Translations under genes and position numbers: made by a program
The notes under the pieces: model-generated
The model's input: only the letters and a program-made list of their open reading frames with translations
What the model was told of the DNA's origin: nothing
The model's database searches: none
Assembly (NCBI GenBank): GCA_001953115.1
Contig: LSSL01000431.1
Coordinates: 1 to 22,979, forward strand
Direction of reading: 5' to 3'
From: Smittium mucronatum
Lineage: Eukaryota; Kickxellomycota; Harpellomycetes; Harpellales; Legeriomycetaceae
DNA: 22,979 bases
In this document: piece by piece, positions 21,130 through 22,979 of the stretch
How the letters are laid out: each line of letters begins with the position of its first letter
Numbering within the stretch: position 1 is the stretch's first letter

Positions 21130-22052
21130 CGTTTTACTGGATGCTAAGTTTTAATCTGCAATAAGAGTCGAACATGTCGAAATTTGAGCAGAAGGCGTGG
21201 GAGACGATATTATCTGCCGATATACCTGATTTAGCTGCTAAGGTCGCACCAATGGCCCGTGCCTTTGGAATAGGGGTGTTTGGATGGCGCGCGATAAGTC
21301 TAGATAAATTATGGATATTCCTGGTAATGCCATCCACTAAAATAGAAGGTGGAAATCCTTAATTTTTTTGAACAGTCTATTATCTATAATAGCACTGTTG
21401 TTGGCATGCAGGGTCGGACAAAGCTTGTACGTGATCTTTTTTTTGTAACCGGCGAGTGCTAGTACAGGGCACAATATAGGATCAGAGCTCTTGTTGATCT
21501 CTCACGGGCTCTCTATTGGTTTGCGGTTACGATTTTCATTTGGAGCTGCTATAGCTAATTTTAATATTCCGTTATTGATTGTGATTCTGGCGTAATTGAT
21601 GCGGTGGATGTCGCTCGCGCGAAGAAATTAACAGGGTGATGGGAGCCTTCATGTCTTAGAAGTTAGATGGGGGATACTCAGCTCCTCAAGCTTCCTACAT
21701 TTTCTCGATTTTAATATTACCGGGGATATTTCAATCATGGGTCTAACGAAGGATTTTATCTCGGTGTCATTGATCGATCTGAAAAATTCCTTCAGGCATG
21801 GAGCATTGTCGGTGTCTCCTGAATCAGATACATAATTATTTATTGCAAATTTGTAAGCCTTTATGGTAACAACACTGAGCTTTCTACTAGTAAATACATC
21901 AACCAAGTAGTTGACGACGTATTTTGCTTGTATCTATGAACCACCCTTTTGGCTAATGTGCCAGTCTAGAAACTGTTGCTGAGTAGAATGGTATCTGGGT
22001 CGACGTTTTGCTGATTTTTGGAATGAAACGATGAGACTAATTGCTGAACCCG
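21130..22052 (-). pseudogene. Tyrosine recombinase remnant of the retrotransposon
   Basis: The minus strand at 21906-21649 encodes a SAM-like core-binding region (FTSRKLSVVTIKAYKFAINN, LEELSIPHLTSKT). After a TGA and a TAA it continues as FLRASDIHRIN (21627-21601), which holds the first catalytic Arg, then NRNRKPIESP, a TGA, and PILCPVLALAGYKKK. A frameshift near 21335-21345 leads into LSRLIARHPNTPIPKARAIG, ATLAAKSGISADNIVSHAF and FDMFDSYCRLKLS. The second Arg and the His region (KARAIGAT...IVSHAF) and the C-terminal Tyr region (FDSYC) are visible; one of the two tandem aromatic positions usually seen there is Cys. Dead copy. Confidence 0.78.
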
Positions 22053-22457
22053 TCAGACCTTGCGCTTTGAGGATGCTCCGCTGATCCTCCATATCAGCAA
22101 GCACCATTTCTTGTTTTTTGATAGCGGAGAATTTCCGTTTTTTGGATCTGGGTCAACTGTTTTTTCTTGTAGAAGCAGTGGATGGTTTATAGGTAATTTT
22201 AGGAGGTCCGGGTACCATTTCGTAGTTTTCCAAAGATGCGTGATCAGGTAAATTTTCAGTCGCTCCCGTCTCTCCTTCCCAATCATTTGGGCGAGAAGAT
22301 TCCAAGGGTGGCAGCAGTAAGGGTTGAACCAGCCCGCCCAGCAGTATGAGAGGCATTTCTGGCCGATAGACTGCATTACTGGGAACCAACTGTAATAGGT
22401 TCCAACTTTCTTTTTCGTCCTCGAAGTGAACAGACTCATGTCCTGTATCTCGTACAT
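22053..22457 (-). pseudogene. Post-RNase H linker of the retrotransposon polyprotein
   Basis: An open stretch of about 134 codons reads DMSLFTSRTKKKVGTYYSWF, CHPWNLLAQMI, KWYPDLLKLPI and DPKNGNSPLSKNKKW. The pattern LFASR...YSW.P...HPPWNLI...WYP.LL..L...DP..GKSPL is characteristic of the segment between RNase H and integrase/recombinase in DIRS-type and related elements. Some frame shifting is likely within it, since a second frame (22389-22153) also looks coding over PLLLPPLESSRP. Confidence 0.65.
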
Positions 22458-22465
22458 TCTATTAA

Positions 22466-22979
22466 TTACTGCAAATTCCTGATCCGATGGTGACCATTCT
22501 GTTTGCGCGGTGCGTCCGCAGGGTTTATCGTCGATGGCACGTACGTGGCTTGCAGACTTTTATTCATCTCAGACAATGATTCCATATTTTCTCCACGATT
22601 TTCAGTAATTCTTGAGAAGAAGTACCAACATACTTTCTGACGTAAACTAATTTCGTGGTATTGTCTGATTAGACTAATACCAAGCGCCCAACAAAATTTC
22701 GGAGCTGGAGTGCAAATAATATTTATAATAATTATTTGGTGTTTATTTGCATCAAAGCCTCCGAGGGGCTCTAAAACCCCGAATAAAATCGAGAGCCCGC
22801 AATTATCCCCCAAGCAGTGCCCCTGTCATTGGTGAATATTTCCAGCTCTAGGTTCTCCGGAAGGAAAGATAGCCCATTCTACTACTTCAATTGGCTTATC
22901 CAGAATAATAGATTATAGATAGCTGGCTCGGTCAGGGTCACACTCGATGTCCATGATTTTGTCATAGAGAGACAGTTGT
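22466..22979 (-). pseudogene. RNase H domain remnant of the retrotransposon
   Basis: Across several frames the minus strand reads AIFPSGEPRAG (about 22870), then IFTNDRGTAWGIIAGSRFYS (first catalytic Asp region), SPSEALMQINTK followed by a stop where the catalytic Glu would be expected, FALQLRNFVGRLVLV, SDNTT (Asp region), GTSSQELLKIVEKIWNHCL, and finally ATYVPSTINPADAPR. The last is the usual end of a retroelement RNase H (normally VP..NPADALSR). At least five in-frame stops and two frame changes are present. No functional protein can be made. Confidence 0.75.

Larger units (their letters stand above)
20791..22979 (-). mobile_element. Decayed tyrosine-recombinase retrotransposon (DIRS/Ngaro/PAT type), 3' part
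   Basis: Reading the minus strand from the right edge, remnants appear in the order expected for a YR retrotransposon: end of the RT thumb/connection, RNase H, a post-RNase H linker, tyrosine recombinase, then a terminal repeat block at 21100-20791. The coding part is broken by numerous in-frame stops and several frameshifts, so the copy is dead. The reverse transcriptase proper would lie beyond 22979. The region is richer in GC than the intergenic DNA to its left. DNA transposons and LTR elements are argued against by the RNase H plus tyrosine recombinase combination. Confidence 0.8.

Noticed and set aside
21174..21362. 62-codon plus frame starting at an ATG with decent composition
   Set aside because: It is antisense to the tyrosine recombinase C-terminus, whose minus-strand reading (KARAIGAT, IVSHAF) is convincing.
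1..22979. CRISPR array, bacterial operon or prophage
   Set aside because: The window has spliced genes, fungal families and a eukaryotic retroelement; the only evenly spaced repeat (16961-17035) has 19-base units without spacers.

Overview
The window looks like nuclear DNA of a compact, AT-rich fungus. It has long serine/asparagine-rich open frames, short GT-AG introns (63 to 192 bases), one near-consensus TACTAAT branch site, and fungal gene families (a Bud4/Int1-like septation protein and an Mrh4-like mitochondrial DEAD-box helicase). An early-diverging (zygomycete-grade) fungus is my best guess; the species cannot be read from the sequence.

Layout. Positions 1-452 are non-coding as far as I can see, with two GC-richer patches I cannot name. 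Positions 453-10024 (minus) hold one giant three-exon gene, about 3,106 residues, with an ankyrin-like repeat near its N-terminus, a very long disordered middle, and an anillin-like plus PH module at the C-terminus that matches Bud4/Int1. Positions 10025-12684 are intergenic, interrupted by a 591-base assembly gap with poly-T on both edges, and contain a decayed protein-coding fragment. Positions 12685-14713 (minus) encode the helicase in three exons, 603 residues. Positions 14714-18071 are a 3.4 kb divergent intergenic region with several frame-broken, protein-like fragments, a four-copy 19-base tandem repeat and a strong G-quadruplex motif. Positions 18072-20165 (plus) encode a 633-residue polytopic membrane protein in two exons, function unknown. 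Positions 20166-20790 are AT-rich and empty. From 20791 to the right end lies the 3' part of a decayed tyrosine-recombinase (DIRS/Ngaro/PAT-type) retrotransposon on the minus strand: RNase H, a post-RNase H linker and the tyrosine recombinase, all broken by stops and frameshifts, followed by a repeat block compatible with B1-A2-B2 split direct repeats.

The three intact genes share no obvious pathway; they are ordinary neighbours of a eukaryotic chromosome. The most interesting material is the unusual architecture of the Bud4-like protein, the stop-free in-frame intron inside it that would add a membrane-like segment, and the terminal structure of the retroelement. I found no evidence for a novel multi-gene system.
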